64,000 bases of DNA from an uncultured Dysosmobacter sp. (GCF_947631635.1 NZ_CANRMB010000003.1:62001-126000), one strand, 5' to 3'. Shown: positions 8,755-17,794, counted from the stretch's first letter. Translations and numbers: made by a program. The notes: generated by a model from the letters alone, not told the origin.

Positions 8755-10089
8755 TCACTTATGCAGCTTTGCCTCCAGCTCCGCCTTCCGGTCCTCATAG
8801 CCGGGCTTGCCCAGGAGGGCGAACATGTTCTTCTTATAGGCCTCCACGCCGGGCTGGTCGAAGGGATTCACATCCAGCAGGTAGCCGGACAGGCCGCAGG
8901 CGTACTCAAAGAAGTAGATCAGCTGGCCCAGGGACTCAGGGTCCTTGCCGCCGGCCTCCACGATGATGTTGGGCACGCCGCCCTCGGTGTGGGCCAGCAG
9001 GGTGCCCTCCATGGCGCGGTCCCGGATGAAGTCCATGGACTCGCCGGCCAGGAAGTTCAGCCCGTCGCCGTCGGCCTCGTCCCTGGGGACGTACAGCTGG
9101 CAGCCGGACTTGCCCAGGCGCACTACGGTCTCGAACATCAGCCGCTTGCCCTCCTGGATATACTGGCCCATGGAGTGCAGGTCCGCGGTGAATTCCACGC
9201 TGGCGGGGAACAGACCCTTGCCGTCCTTGCCCTCGCTCTCGCCGTACAGCTGCTTCCACCACTCGCTCATGAAGCGGAAGGCGGGGTCATAGCAGGCCAG
9301 CAGCTCGATGGAGCGCCCGGAGCGGTACAGCTCATAGCGGATGGCGGCGTACTTCCAGGCGGGGCTTGCGAAGGAGGCGTCGGCGCAGATGTCCATCATC
9401 TGGGCGGCGCCCCGCATCAGGGCCTCGATATCCGCGCCGGTGACGGCGATGGGCAGCAGGCCCACGGCGGTGAGCACGGAGTAGCGGCCGCCGATCTCGT
9501 CAGGCACCACGAAGGTCTCCCAGCCCTCGGCGTCCGCCAGGGATTTCAGGGCGCCCCGGGCCTTGTCGGTGGTGGCGTAGATGCGCTCTCTGGCCCCTTC
9601 CCTGCCATACTTCTTTTCCAGGGCTTCCCGGAAGAAGCGGAAGGCCACGGCGGGTTCCGTGGTGGTGCCGGACTTGGAGATGACGTTGACGGAGAAATCC
9701 ACATCCGCCACCAGGTCCAGGACCTCCTGCATGGAGTCGGCGGAGAGGCCGTTGCCCACGAAATAGACATTGGGCGTATCCTTTTTCTTCAGGTTGTAGT
9801 TGGGCGAGCACAGGCAGTCGATGACGCCCCGGGCGCCCAGATAGGAGCCGCCGATGCCGATGACCACCAGGGCCTGGGAGTTGGCGCGGATGCGGGCTGC
9901 CGCGGCCTGGATGCGGGAGAACTCCTCTTTGTCGTAATCCCGGGGCAGGTGGACCCAGCCGGTGAACTCGCCGCCGGCGCCGGAACCGTTCTGCAGTTTT
10001 TCCTGCGCCTTTTTCAGCCGGGGACCCAGCGCGCCCTCGTAGGGCAAGGGCAGGAAGGTATGCATTTCAAACAACTTGACATCCAACAT
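8755..10089 (-). CDS. pgi: Glucose-6-phosphate isomerase
   Basis: This 444-residue enzyme interconverts glucose-6-phosphate and fructose-6-phosphate. It has the short Firmicutes/Thermotoga-type form: [16 protein letters not shown], the family signature [15 protein letters not shown] with the phosphate-binding [15 protein letters not shown], and the catalytic region near [11 protein letters not shown] and [12 protein letters not shown]. The ATG at 10089 is preceded by GGAAAGGA; upstream in-frame codons overlap the promoter and are not used. It is transcribed alone from a TTGCTG-N17-TATACT promoter. Confidence 0.96.
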   Translation of the reverse strand: MLDVKLFEMHTFLPLPYEGALGPRLKKAQEKLQNGSGAGGEFTGWVHLPRDYDKEEFSRIQAAAARIRANSQALVVIGIGGSYLGARGVIDCLCSPNYNLKKKDTPNVYFVGNGLSADSMQEVLDLVADVDFSVNVISKSGTTTEPAVAFRFFREALEKKYGREGARERIYATTDKARGALKSLADAEGWETFVVPDEIGGRYSVLTAVGLLPIAVTGADIEALMRGAAQMMDICADASFASPAWKYAAIRYELYRSGRSIELLACYDPAFRFMSEWWKQLYGESEGKDGKGLFPASVEFTADLHSMGQYIQEGKRLMFETVVRLGKSGCQLYVPRDEADGDGLNFLAGESMDFIRDRAMEGTLLAHTEGGVPNIIVEAGGKDPESLGQLIYFFEYACGLSGYLLDVNPFDQPGVEAYKKNMFALLGKPGYEDRKAELEAKLHK

Positions 10090-10151
10090 GTATGTATCGT
10101 CCTTTCCTTTGTGATGGGCGGCAGGCCGCCCAAAGGGCTTCTCTTGTGAAA

Positions 10152-10180
10152 AGTATAGCATTGCGGCGGACAGACAGCAA
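10152..10180 (-). promoter_or_regulatory. Promoter of pgi
   Basis: On the minus strand TTGCTG-N17-TATACT, about 60 bases before the pgi ATG. Confidence 0.65.
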
Positions 10181-10225
10181 GAGAAAACCGTCGGAACAGC
10201 GCCAAAATGTGGAAGCCGCTTTGGG

Positions 10226-11347
10226 TCAATCCGACAAAAATCCGATCCGCAGCAGCCGCAGCAGCATCTGCCCGTAGGTGATGCGGGGAACTTCCTCCCC
10301 TGCCAGCAGCGGGATCTCAGCCACGACCTTTTCCCCGGCGGTGACGGTCAGCGTACCCAGCTGACTGCCCTTCTCCACCGGAGCCGCCGCGCATTCCGCC
10401 AGTGTTACGGACTGCCGCAGGTCGCCCGCCAGCGCTTTCTCCAGCAGCAGTGTACCGCCGTCCCCCAGCACCGGCTGGACGGTGGCCTGGGTCCCCAGCT
10501 CCACGGGGACCGGAGACAGCGGGGCCTCCGGCACGATCTTTTTCAGGGCATAGGTGGAAAAACCGTAGGAGAGCAGCGCTTTGGCGTCCTCGAACCGCTG
10601 GGCGGAGGTGGCGTCCTTCATGATGACGGCGATCAGCTCCATGCCGTCCCGCTCCGCGGTGCCGGAGAGGCAGTATTGGGCGCTGTCGGTGGAACCGGTC
10701 TTCAGGCCGGTGGCGCCCTCGTAGAAGCGGATCAGCTTATTGGTGTTCACCAGCTGGGAGGTCCCATCCCGCAGGGTGTCCATCCAGATGGTGGTGTACT
10801 GCCGGATGTCCGGGTGATTTAGGATCAGCTCCCGGCTCATCACAGCGATGTCGTGGGCGGAGGTGACGTGACCCGCGGCGGGCAGGCCGGTGGCATTCCG
10901 GAAGGTGGTGTCGTTCATGCCCAGCTCTTTGGCCCGCGCGTTCATCCGCTCCACGAAGGCGTCCTCGCTGCCGGAGATCTGTTCCGCCAGCGCCACGGCG
11001 CAGTCGTTGGCGGAGACCACGCAGACGGCCTTCAGCATGTCGCCCACCGTCATCTGCTCGTTTTCCTTCAGCCAGATCTGGGAGCCGCCCATAGAGCAGG
11101 CGTGGGCGGAGGCGGTGACCACGGTGTCATAGGACAGCTGGCCACTGTCGATGGCCTCCATGGTCAGCAGGATGGTCATGACTTTGGTGACGCTGGCAGG
11201 TTCCAGCTTGTTGTGCTCGTCCTTGGCGAAGAGAATAGTGCCGGTCTCCTTCTCCATCAGCAGAGCCGAAGGCGCCGCCACCTCCACGGCCCGGGCGCTG
11301 GTCCCAAGCGCCAGCACGGCGAACAGCAGTGTGATCAGTTTTTTCAT
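10226..11347 (-). CDS. D-alanyl-D-alanine carboxypeptidase (DacF/PBP5 type)
   Basis: This 373-residue penicillin-binding protein trims peptidoglycan pentapeptides. It has a signal peptide ([18 protein letters not shown] cleavage at about 20). All three catalytic motifs are present: SVTK with Ser52, SAN in [11 protein letters not shown], and KTG in [12 protein letters not shown]5-type C-terminal beta domain follows. The tail [15 protein letters not shown] is an amphipathic helix that would lie on the outer face of the membrane. The ATG at 11347 follows AAAGGGGG. In spore formers DacF/DacB-like enzymes act in the cortex, but nothing here ties this copy to sporulation. Confidence 0.92.
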   Translation of the reverse strand: MKKLITLLFAVLALGTSARAVEVAAPSALLMEKETGTILFAKDEHNKLEPASVTKVMTILLTMEAIDSGQLSYDTVVTASAHACSMGGSQIWLKENEQMTVGDMLKAVCVVSANDCAVALAEQISGSEDAFVERMNARAKELGMNDTTFRNATGLPAAGHVTSAHDIAVMSRELILNHPDIRQYTTIWMDTLRDGTSQLVNTNKLIRFYEGATGLKTGSTDSAQYCLSGTAERDGMELIAVIMKDATSAQRFEDAKALLSYGFSTYALKKIVPEAPLSPVPVELGTQATVQPVLGDGGTLLLEKALAGDLRQSVTLAECAAAPVEKGSQLGTLTVTAGEKVVAEIPLLAGEEVPRITYGQMLLRLLRIGFLSD

Positions 11348-11422
11348 GGTGATCCCCCTTTGCAGCATTGGTAAACTCTATGAGAAGAAAAGGACATTCA
11401 TGACATGCCGCCATTTTTCGGG

Positions 11423-11451
11423 TTGCAAATTTAAAAAAGGTCTGGTATAAT
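11423..11451 (+). promoter_or_regulatory. Promoter of tRNA-Gly
   Basis: TTGCAA-N17-TATAAT with an extended TGG before the -10. The mature tRNA starts 22 bases downstream. Confidence 0.75.
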
Positions 11452-11473
11452 ACCTCTTGTCCGAAGGAGACAT

Positions 11474-11547
11474 GCGGCTGTAGTTCATCGGTAGAACGGC
11501 AGCTTCCCAAGCTGCATAGGGGGGTTCGACTCCCCTCAGCCGCTCCA
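11474..11547 (+). tRNA. tRNA-Gly (anticodon CCC)
   Basis: A cloverleaf can be drawn. The acceptor GCGGCTG pairs with CAGCCGC, and the D arm is GTTC/GAAC. The anticodon stem GCAGC/GCTGC carries loop TTCCCAA (anticodon CCC), and the T arm is GGGG-TTCGACT-CCCC. The discriminator base is T and CCA is encoded at 11545-11547. It is a lone tRNA with its own promoter. Confidence 0.95.
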
Positions 11548-11564
11548 GCTCAGAAATTCCGATC

Positions 11565-11676
11565 ACCGCTCCGTTTCCGCCTTGCGGCGAAAACTGCGCT
11601 CTGATCGGAATTTCTTCGCTTTCCGCCCAAACCCGCTCCGCTGGGCTTCGGGCGGAGAGGGACGGGGGATGCGGGG
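11565..11676. repeat. 112-bp direct repeat, copy 1
   Basis: This begins 18 bases after tRNA-Gly and is repeated at 11719-11830 with 6 mismatches in 112 and no gaps. It contains the hairpin TCCGCC/GGCGA and a GGCGGA-rich half. The sequence GAAATTCCGATCAC just before it is the exact reverse complement of GTGATCGGAATTTC inside copy 2. The 11548-12065 gap holds no gene beyond these repeats. Confidence 0.85.
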
Positions 11677-11718
11677 GTCTCTGTCCAACCATCCTTTTTC
11701 TCTGGCGTTATGCTTGTT

Positions 11719-11830
11719 ACCGCTCCGTTTCCGCCTTGCGGCGAAAACTGCGCTGTGATCGGAATTTCTTCGCTTTCCGCCCGAACCCCCTCCGCTGGGC
11801 TTCAGGCGGAGGGGGACAGGGGATGCGGGG
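11719..11830. repeat. 112-bp direct repeat, copy 2
   Basis: This is the second copy, separated from the first by 42 bases. See copy 1. The remaining 235 bases before the MATE gene show no clear gene; only a run of eight T near 11996 stands out. Confidence 0.85.
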
Positions 11831-12065
11831 CGGCCTATCTGCCGGGATCGATTTTAACCGCTTATCACACGTTGCTGTAAGCGTTATAACGATTGCGGCG
11901 ACTTTTTCAAAAGTCACCGTGCGCTTATTCTGCCGAGGCGCCTTTCCAAACCGGCCCTGCCTCCCTGCCCCGGTGCTTGAAAGAGGTGCCGGAGTTTTTT
12001 TTGCGAATTTTATCCGGCCTGGGGCGGAAGAGCATCGGATCATCTGTGGAAACGAAGGATCAACT

Positions 12066-13400
12066 ATGGATACAAAATTACAGGACCTCACCTGCGGCTC
12101 TCTGAAGTCGCAGATCCTTTTGTTCAGCCTGCCGCTGATGGCTTCCAACGTCTTGCAGGTGCTGTTCAATATGTCTGACATCGCGGTGGTGGGACGCTTC
12201 GCGGGTTCCGGCGCGCTGGGGGCCGTGGGCTCCACCACTACGCTGGTCACCTTGTTCACAGGTTTCCTGATCGGCATGAGCGGCGGCGTGAATGCGCTGG
12301 CGGCACAGTTTTTCGGCGCCAAAAATGAAGGGGAGCTCCGCAAAACGGTGCATACCGCCTTTCTGATCTGCCTGGCTGTGGGACTGCTTCTGGCGGCGGG
12401 GGGCATCGGGATCGCCCGGGGGATGCTGGAACTGCTGCATACCAAGGCGGAGCTGATCGAGGGAGCGGAACGCTATCTCCGCATCTATTTTCTGGGAATG
12501 CCGGCCCTGGCCCTGTACAACTTCGGCAACGCGGTGTTCAGCGCGGTGGGAGACACCAAAAAGCCGCTGTACTATCTCACGGCGGCGGGAATCACAAATG
12601 TCCTGCTGAACCTGTTTTTCGTCATCGTGTGCGGTCTGGATGTGGCGGGCGTCGCCATCGCCAGCGTACTGTCGCAGTATCTCTCCGCGGCCCTGACCGT
12701 GGGGGCGCTGTTTCGGTGCCGGAACGTTTACGCCCTGCGGGTGGCCGCCCTTCATATGGACCGGAGCCGAAGCAGGAAGCTGCTGATGCTGGGCATCCCG
12801 GCGGGACTTCAGAGCGCGATCTTCGCCCTCGCAAACCTGTTTATCCAGGCCAGCGTCAACTCTTTTGACACCACCATGGTGGCGGGAAATTCCGCCGCGG
12901 CCAACGCGGATGCCTTGATCTTCGATGTGATGACGGCGTTCTACACCGCCTGCGCCAGCTTCATCGGCCAGAACTACGGCGCCGGAAAGCGGGACCGGGT
13001 GATGAAGAGCTATCAGATCAGCCTGCTCTATTCCTTCGGGACCGGCGCCATCATGGGGCTGGGACTGATCCTCTTCGGCAGACAGTTCCTGGCGCTCTTC
13101 ACCACAGAGGAGGCAGTGGTCAGCGCGGGCATGAAGCGGCTGATCATCATGGGCTGCTCCTACGCTTTCTCGGCGTTTATGGACTGCACCATTGCCGCCG
13201 CCCGGGGCCTTGGAAAGACAGTGGCCCCCATGATCATCGTCATCAGCGGCTCCTGTGTGTTCCGGGTGATCTGGGTCTACACGGTCTTTGCCTATTTCGG
13301 CACGATCACCTCCCTGTACCTGCTGTATATCTTCTCCTGGATCATCACCGCGGCGGCGGAGATCGTATATTTCATCAGGTGCTATAATCAAATAACTTGA
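12066..13400 (+). CDS. MATE-family multidrug/cation antiporter
   Basis: This 444-residue membrane protein has 12 predicted hydrophobic spans and the typical MATE start, SLPLMASNVLQVLFNMSD. Family landmarks include GRFAGSGALGAVG, the middle repeat GIPAGLQSAIFA, and FIGQNYGAG. It would export organic cations or drugs against Na+ or H+. The ATG at 12066 follows GAAGGATC. The last codons, reading YNQIT then TGA, lie inside a mobile-repeat hairpin (13383-13432), so the natural C-terminus has been replaced or trimmed by that insertion. Substrate unknown. Confidence 0.9.
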   Translation: MDTKLQDLTCGSLKSQILLFSLPLMASNVLQVLFNMSDIAVVGRFAGSGALGAVGSTTTLVTLFTGFLIGMSGGVNALAAQFFGAKNEGELRKTVHTAFLICLAVGLLLAAGGIGIARGMLELLHTKAELIEGAERYLRIYFLGMPALALYNFGNAVFSAVGDTKKPLYYLTAAGITNVLLNLFFVIVCGLDVAGVAIASVLSQYLSAALTVGALFRCRNVYALRVAALHMDRSRSRKLLMLGIPAGLQSAIFALANLFIQASVNSFDTTMVAGNSAAANADALIFDVMTAFYTACASFIGQNYGAGKRDRVMKSYQISLLYSFGTGAIMGLGLILFGRQFLALFTTEEAVVSAGMKRLIIMGCSYAFSAFMDCTIAAARGLGKTVAPMIIVISGSCVFRVIWVYTVFAYFGTITSLYLLYIFSWIITAAAEIVYFIRCYNQIT

Positions 13401-13432
13401 AAAGCAGTAAAATTGCTTTTCAAGTTATTTGA
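13383..13432. repeat. Solo hairpin of the TIR repeat family (R4)
   Basis: TATAATCAAATAACTTGAAAAG starts exactly like the left end of the full elements at 62428 and 62931. It then closes as a 19-bp perfect stem (TCAAATAACTTGAAAAGCA with its complement) around a GTAAAAT loop, so only the terminal hairpin of the element remains. The loop sequence matches copy R3 best. It supplies the MATE stop codon. Confidence 0.8.
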
Positions 13433-13517
13433 CGGTACCGCAGACAGGCGGCGGGGGTTCAGCCAAGGGCAGAGGGCGCTCCGCTGTCCGCACAGGAGAT
13501 ATCCACGGATAAAAAGA

Positions 13518-13550
13518 TGCCCCGGAAGGCTTGCTTTCCGGGGCGCTTTT
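13518..13550 (+). terminator. Terminator upstream of the retron
   Basis: GCCCCGGAA and TTCCGGGGC form the stem and GCTTTT follows. It probably ends MATE transcription and isolates the retron unit. Confidence 0.8.
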
Positions 13551-13616
13551 GCAAGAGCGCCCTCCTCGGGACCGTGGCGCCTGGCAAGAAATTTCCAGAA
13601 AGGCCTGCCGCGCCTC

Positions 13617-13645
13617 TTGCGGCGGCCGCATAAAAGGAGTATGGT
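13617..13645 (+). promoter_or_regulatory. Promoter of the retron
   Basis: TTGCGG-N17-TATGGT, about 30 bases before the a1 arm of the ncRNA. It would start one transcript covering msr-msd and the reverse transcriptase. Confidence 0.5.
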
Positions 13646-13676
13646 AATCATAACGCGGCCGATGACGGCCGGCGCC

Positions 13677-13852
13677 CGGAACAGAAGAGATGGTCCAATG
13701 AGCTTCATTGGCACCGGCGGCGAGTCGCCGCCGGGATCCGCATCCACACGTATTCGCTTCGCTCAGCCGAGACCGCTCCACGGTATTACCGCACACGGCT
13801 GTGTGCTCACGATACCGCTGCGCGGCTCGCCATACAGCTTGGTTCTGTTCCG
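13677..13852 (+). ncRNA. Retron msr-msd non-coding RNA
   Basis: This is the template RNA of a retron. The ends pair as a1/a2: CGGAACAGAA (13677-13686) with TTCTGTTCCG (13843-13852). The msr part has two hairpins: CCAATGA/TCATTGG (13695-13711) and CCGGCGGC/GCCGCCGG (13714-13734). The msd part is one long hairpin, 13768-13829, with successive stems CGAG-CCGC/GCGG-CTCG, CGGTAT/ATACCG and GCACAC/GTGTGC around a GGCT loop. It lies 26 bases upstream of the reverse transcriptase ATG, the standard retron layout. The branching G and the cDNA ends are not set by this reading. Confidence 0.8.
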
Positions 13853-13878
13853 AAGGCCGGGGAGAGGAGGTCTGCCAT

Positions 13879-14811
13879 ATGATCGTATACCGGGAGGCCT
13901 CCACCCTGGCCAGAGACCTGGGGACCGACGTAAAGACGCTGTACGCCCTCAGCAACAGCCTGCCGTCCCACTACCACCCTGTACAGATCCCCAAGCGGGA
14001 CGGCGGCTGGCGGCAGCTGGCGGTGCCGGACGAGGCCCTCAAGGGTGTCCAGCGCAGCATCCACCGGGAGCTGCTGGCCCACATGCCGGTATCACCCTAT
14101 GCCACGGCCTACCGCTGCGGCTCCGGCGCAGTCCGGAACGCCGCCCGGCATGTGGGAGCGCCGGAGGTCCTGAGCCTGGATATCCGCCGCTGCTTTGACA
14201 GCGTCCGCTATACGGCGGTAAAGGAGACCGTGTTTCCGCCGGAGCAGTTCTCGGAACCGCTCCGGGTCCTGCTGGCGATGCTGTGCTACTACCGGGACGG
14301 CCTGCCCCAGGGAGCGCCCACCTCCCCCGCCATCCTCAACATCCTTCTGCGGGATTTTGACGAGGCGCTGGGCGGCTGGTGCCGGGCGCGGGGGATCGTC
14401 TACTCCCGCTATTGCGACGACCTGACCTTTTCGGGACAAACGCTGGACGGTGTTCGAGCGCGCGTGGAGGAGGTCCTGGGGCCCCTGGGCTTTTCCCTGC
14501 ATCCGGATAAGACCCGGCTCCGCCGGGACGGCCGGCGGCAGAAGGTGACGGGACTGGTGGTGAACCATGGCCTGCATGTTCCGACAGAGGACCGCCGGGC
14601 AGTGCGGCAGGCCGTCTATTACTGCCGGAGATTCGGCGTGGAGGACCACCTGCGGCGGATCGGGAGCACCCAGACGCCTCAGGCGTATCTGGACCGCCTC
14701 TTGGGGTGGACAGGTTATCTTTTGGCGACCGACCCAGCGGATAAAGCCGCGAAGCGGGACCGGGCGTGGCTGCTGGAGGAGCGCCGCCGCATACAGGACA
14801 AGCGCATATAA
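13879..14811 (+). CDS. Retron-type reverse transcriptase
   Basis: This 310-residue enzyme would copy the msd RNA into branched multicopy single-stranded DNA. It has the retron signatures in order: NAARH at 87-91 (the NAxxH motif), the catalytic DIRRCFD at 101-107, LPQGAPTSP at 142-150, YCDD at 178-181 and VTGLVVN at 223-229 (the retron VTG motif). The length is that of a stand-alone retron RT with no fused effector. The ATG follows GGAGAGGAGG. A terminator ends the unit 30 bases on, and both neighbours (MATE upstream, an opposing SLH gene downstream) are not known retron effectors. The effector is therefore absent, is the cDNA itself, or is elsewhere. Confidence 0.92.
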   Translation: MIVYREASTLARDLGTDVKTLYALSNSLPSHYHPVQIPKRDGGWRQLAVPDEALKGVQRSIHRELLAHMPVSPYATAYRCGSGAVRNAARHVGAPEVLSLDIRRCFDSVRYTAVKETVFPPEQFSEPLRVLLAMLCYYRDGLPQGAPTSPAILNILLRDFDEALGGWCRARGIVYSRYCDDLTFSGQTLDGVRARVEEVLGPLGFSLHPDKTRLRRDGRRQKVTGLVVNHGLHVPTEDRRAVRQAVYYCRRFGVEDHLRRIGSTQTPQAYLDRLLGWTGYLLATDPADKAAKRDRAWLLEERRRIQDKRI

Positions 14812-14843
14812 AAAGAGGACTGCCTTTCGGCAGTCCTCTTTTT
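14810..14843. terminator. Bidirectional terminator, RT and SLH gene
   Basis: AAAAAGAGGACTGCC and GGCAGTCCTCTTTTT pair around TTTC. Both strands end in five T, so it serves the retron (plus) and the large SLH gene (minus). Confidence 0.9.
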
Positions 14844-14851
14844 GTAAGAGA

Positions 14852-17794
14852 TCACTTGTTGTAGTTGCGCATACGCCAGACGATGGCAGAAATCTGACCG
14901 CGGGTCAAGGTGTTGTTGGGCTTGAAGGTGCTGGTGCCGTTGGTGAAGTAGCCCTCCACGATGCCGGCGGCGTTCAGAGCGCGGACGCTGGCGTCCGAGG
15001 TGTCCGTGAAGGGGCTGGTGCTGGACACGCTGCTGGTGTTCAGCTTCATGGCGCCGGCGGCCAGCTGGGCCACCTGCAGGCGGGTGATGGACTTGCTCAG
15101 ATTGACGTTGCTGTTGGTGATCAGACCGTCGGCCCGGGCCTTGGCCAGATAGCCGCTGAAGGGGCTGTTTTTCACCGTGGGCGCCTGCTCGGGATAGCCC
15201 GCGGCCAGCATGATGAGCTTCAGGGCTGCGCCGTAAGTCACGGTGCTGTTGGGCTTGAAGCTGCCGTCAGAGTAACCGGCGATGACGCTGGCGTCGGACA
15301 GCTCCGCCACGTACTTGTAGCACCAGGTGGAGGAGGTCACGTCGGAGAACTTCTTCACGCTGTTCACCATGCCCAGGGAGAAGGTGCCGGAGGCGATGGC
15401 GGTGCCGTTGCTGTTCAGCGCCACATAGGGGATCTCCACGGAGCCGGTGTAGTTGGTGCTGGGCACGAACCGCAGGCTCTGTCCGCCGCCGGAGAAGATG
15501 GCGTAGGCGGTCTTGGTGTCGGCCAGAGTGCTGGTGCCGGTGCCCACATAGACCGTACCGGCGGTGTAGGAGGGCAGGGACAGCAGTTGGATCTTGCTGG
15601 GGGCGATGCCGGTGGCATTGACCACTGCGCTGTAAATGGAGCTGGAGGGGAAGGTGACGGAGGTGTTCTTGGGCGTGGGGCCGTAGACCTCAGCCACCGC
15701 GGTGCCGCTGACGCTGATCAGGATCGCGCCGGACACAGCCCGGGAGCCGGTGCCGTAAGCGGTGAAGGGAATGGCGGCGCAGTAGTTGGTGCCGCTGGGG
15801 ATATAGGTCAGCTCAGACAGCGCGTACTGGCTGGTGGAGGAGGGATTGAGGTAGTATACCTGGCTGCTGGCGTTATAGGCGCCGATGGACAGCCGGGTGG
15901 CGCTGCCGTACTTGCTGGCATTGTAGTAGTTATAGTACAGGCTGCCTGTGGAGGGAACACCTGTCAGCATGACATACTGCATGGTGTAGCCGGGGCAGGA
16001 TTTTTTAAAGAAGCGGGCAATGTCGTTGGCGTTGATCTGCACCGCCTTGCCGGTGGTGGTGGCGTAGCGGATATTTCCCTGATAGTAGGAGGAGGTGGTG
16101 CCGGTGCCCAGGTCCTCGGGGTTGATGACCACGGTGCCGCTCACCTTTCTGGAGCTGCTGTAATAGGCCGTGAACTCCAGCTCCACGGGCTTGGAGAAGT
16201 TCTTGCCGGCAACGAAGCTCAGGTCCTCCAGGAGGTAGCAGTCGTCATCGTCGTCCAGGTCATCCAGGTCGTCCTCGTCATAGTAGAAGTAGGCGTCCTC
16301 CAGATCGTCGGCGTCCAGGGACACCCGCTTGCTCTTGGAGCTGTAATTGACGTACATGGAGCCATTGGAGGAGGACAGGTTTTCAGAATCGGTGAAGCGG
16401 ACATACTTGATGTCGTAATTGCGGTACTCCTCCTGGAAGAAGTCGTTGAAGTCGTCCTCGTCGAACTCCACTTCCTCGCCGTCGTCCGCCGTGTAGGTGA
16501 TGTCGCCCTTCTTGGCGGTGACCGTTGTGCCGGACTTGCCGATCTCAATGGTCAGGGTGCCGTCCAGGGTATCGTCCTCGTCGTCGCCATAGAGGGTAAA
16601 GTCCAGGGTGACGGTCTCGCCGCTGGTGTTCCGGTCGGACTCATACACGATGTCATCCACCCGGTACTTGGTCTTGCTGGTGGTGGAACGGTAGAAATAC
16701 ACATCCTCCACGTCGTCCTCGTCAAAGGACTCGTTCTTGTCGGTGCTGCGCTTGAGGCAGTACAGCGTGCCGCAGTCGTCCAGATTATCGGAATCGGTGA
16801 ATTCCAGATAGGCAAAGTCCTCGTCGTACTCGTCGTCGAAGAGGTCGTTGAACCAGTCGGAATCGAATTCCAGGGTGTCGTCCGCCTTCATGGTCTGGGT
16901 GATCTCGTTCTTCTTGCTGGAAGAAGAGCCGCTGGCGGTCAGTTTTAACGTGCCGGAGACAGATTTGGAGCTGGAAGCATAGACCGTAAAGGTCAGGCTT
17001 GTGTTGGAATCGAAATACTTGTCGGCCACAATGGACAGATCGGACAGGGCATAATCCCCGTAATCATCTTCCCCGTCGAAATAGAATTTGTAATCGTCCA
17101 GCTCAGAACGAGCAAAACTCTCGGAGCTGCTTTTGCCGTATTTATAATACAGCGTGATATCGGAGTAGGCGGAAGAGGAGGGGTTATCGAACACCACATA
17201 CCGCGGGGAGGTGCTGGAATATTCGTCCGTAAAGATATCCTCGAAATCATCTTCGTCCAGCACCGCCTCGCCCTTGGCTTTCAGCTTGTAGGTGATAGTG
17301 CCGCCTTTGCTGCTGCTGCCGGAGCCGCCGTCGATATTAATCTCCAGCGTGCCTGTTACCTTGCTGCTATCATCGCCGCGGCACCGGAAGTCAAAGGAAA
17401 GCGTCTCGCTGTCGGCATCATCCTCCGCATAAAACCGCAGGCCGGACAGCTCATACTCGTCAGAGTCGGTGGCATCATCTTCATCTGCGTAGAAGGTGCC
17501 ATCAAGGAGGGCATCATAATCTACCTCGGTGCGGTCTCCATCCTCATCATAGGCATAGAAATAACCGTAATCGTCAAAGTCGTCGCAGCTAGTGAATTCC
17601 ACAGAATAGAGGGATTCGTCTTGGTCATCGACCTCATCATCAAAGTAGTCAAAAAAATCTATGCTGACATAGTCATCGGCGTCCACATCCACTGAGATGT
17701 CCGCTCTGGCCGCGCTGGCGGCGGGAACCAGGCTGACGATCATCAGCAAGGTCAAGAGGAACGCGGGTAACTGCCTGTTTAAAAATCGTTTCAT
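14852..17794 (-). CDS. Large acidic repeat protein with SLH anchor
   Basis: This is a 980-residue exported protein. A signal peptide (VPAASA cleavage near 30) is followed by six related modules of about 105-140 residues: A 31-163, B 164-294, C 295-428, D 429-570, E 571-706 and F 707-811. Each module runs from a strand such as GDITYTADDGEEVEFDEDD, through a YVRFTDSENL-like strand, to a SGTLTI-like closing strand. Modules A-D are extremely rich in Asp and Glu; E and F are Ser/Thr/Tyr-rich and neutral. Residues 812-980 hold SLH modules (FSDVTSSTWCYKYV, FKPNNTLTRGQISAIVWRM). It is probably a surface or S-layer protein; the acidic runs suggest Ca2+ binding. The ATG at 17794 follows GGAGGAG. Confidence 0.8.
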   Translation of the reverse strand: MKRFLNRQLPAFLLTLLMIVSLVPAASAARADISVDVDADDYVSIDFFDYFDDEVDDQDESLYSVEFTSCDDFDDYGYFYAYDEDGDRTEVDYDALLDGTFYADEDDATDSDEYELSGLRFYAEDDADSETLSFDFRCRGDDSSKVTGTLEINIDGGSGSSSKGGTITYKLKAKGEAVLDEDDFEDIFTDEYSSTSPRYVVFDNPSSSAYSDITLYYKYGKSSSESFARSELDDYKFYFDGEDDYGDYALSDLSIVADKYFDSNTSLTFTVYASSSKSVSGTLKLTASGSSSSKKNEITQTMKADDTLEFDSDWFNDLFDDEYDEDFAYLEFTDSDNLDDCGTLYCLKRSTDKNESFDEDDVEDVYFYRSTTSKTKYRVDDIVYESDRNTSGETVTLDFTLYGDDEDDTLDGTLTIEIGKSGTTVTAKKGDITYTADDGEEVEFDEDDFNDFFQEEYRNYDIKYVRFTDSENLSSSNGSMYVNYSSKSKRVSLDADDLEDAYFYYDEDDLDDLDDDDDCYLLEDLSFVAGKNFSKPVELEFTAYYSSSRKVSGTVVINPEDLGTGTTSSYYQGNIRYATTTGKAVQINANDIARFFKKSCPGYTMQYVMLTGVPSTGSLYYNYYNASKYGSATRLSIGAYNASSQVYYLNPSSTSQYALSELTYIPSGTNYCAAIPFTAYGTGSRAVSGAILISVSGTAVAEVYGPTPKNTSVTFPSSSIYSAVVNATGIAPSKIQLLSLPSYTAGTVYVGTGTSTLADTKTAYAIFSGGGQSLRFVPSTNYTGSVEIPYVALNSNGTAIASGTFSLGMVNSVKKFSDVTSSTWCYKYVAELSDASVIAGYSDGSFKPNSTVTYGAALKLIMLAAGYPEQAPTVKNSPFSGYLAKARADGLITNSNVNLSKSITRLQVAQLAAGAMKLNTSSVSSTSPFTDTSDASVRALNAAGIVEGYFTNGTSTFKPNNTLTRGQISAIVWRMRNYNK

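Noticed and set aside
13413-13878. Retron effector gene hidden upstream of the RT
   Set aside because: Open frames here overlap the terminator and the folded ncRNA, have no ribosome site or motif, and show Arg/Pro-rich shadow composition.
14567-16948. 793-codon open frame running from the RT end opposite the SLH gene
   Set aside because: Valine/glycine repeats mirror the Asp-rich codons of the acidic repeat protein; it crosses the terminator at 14810.
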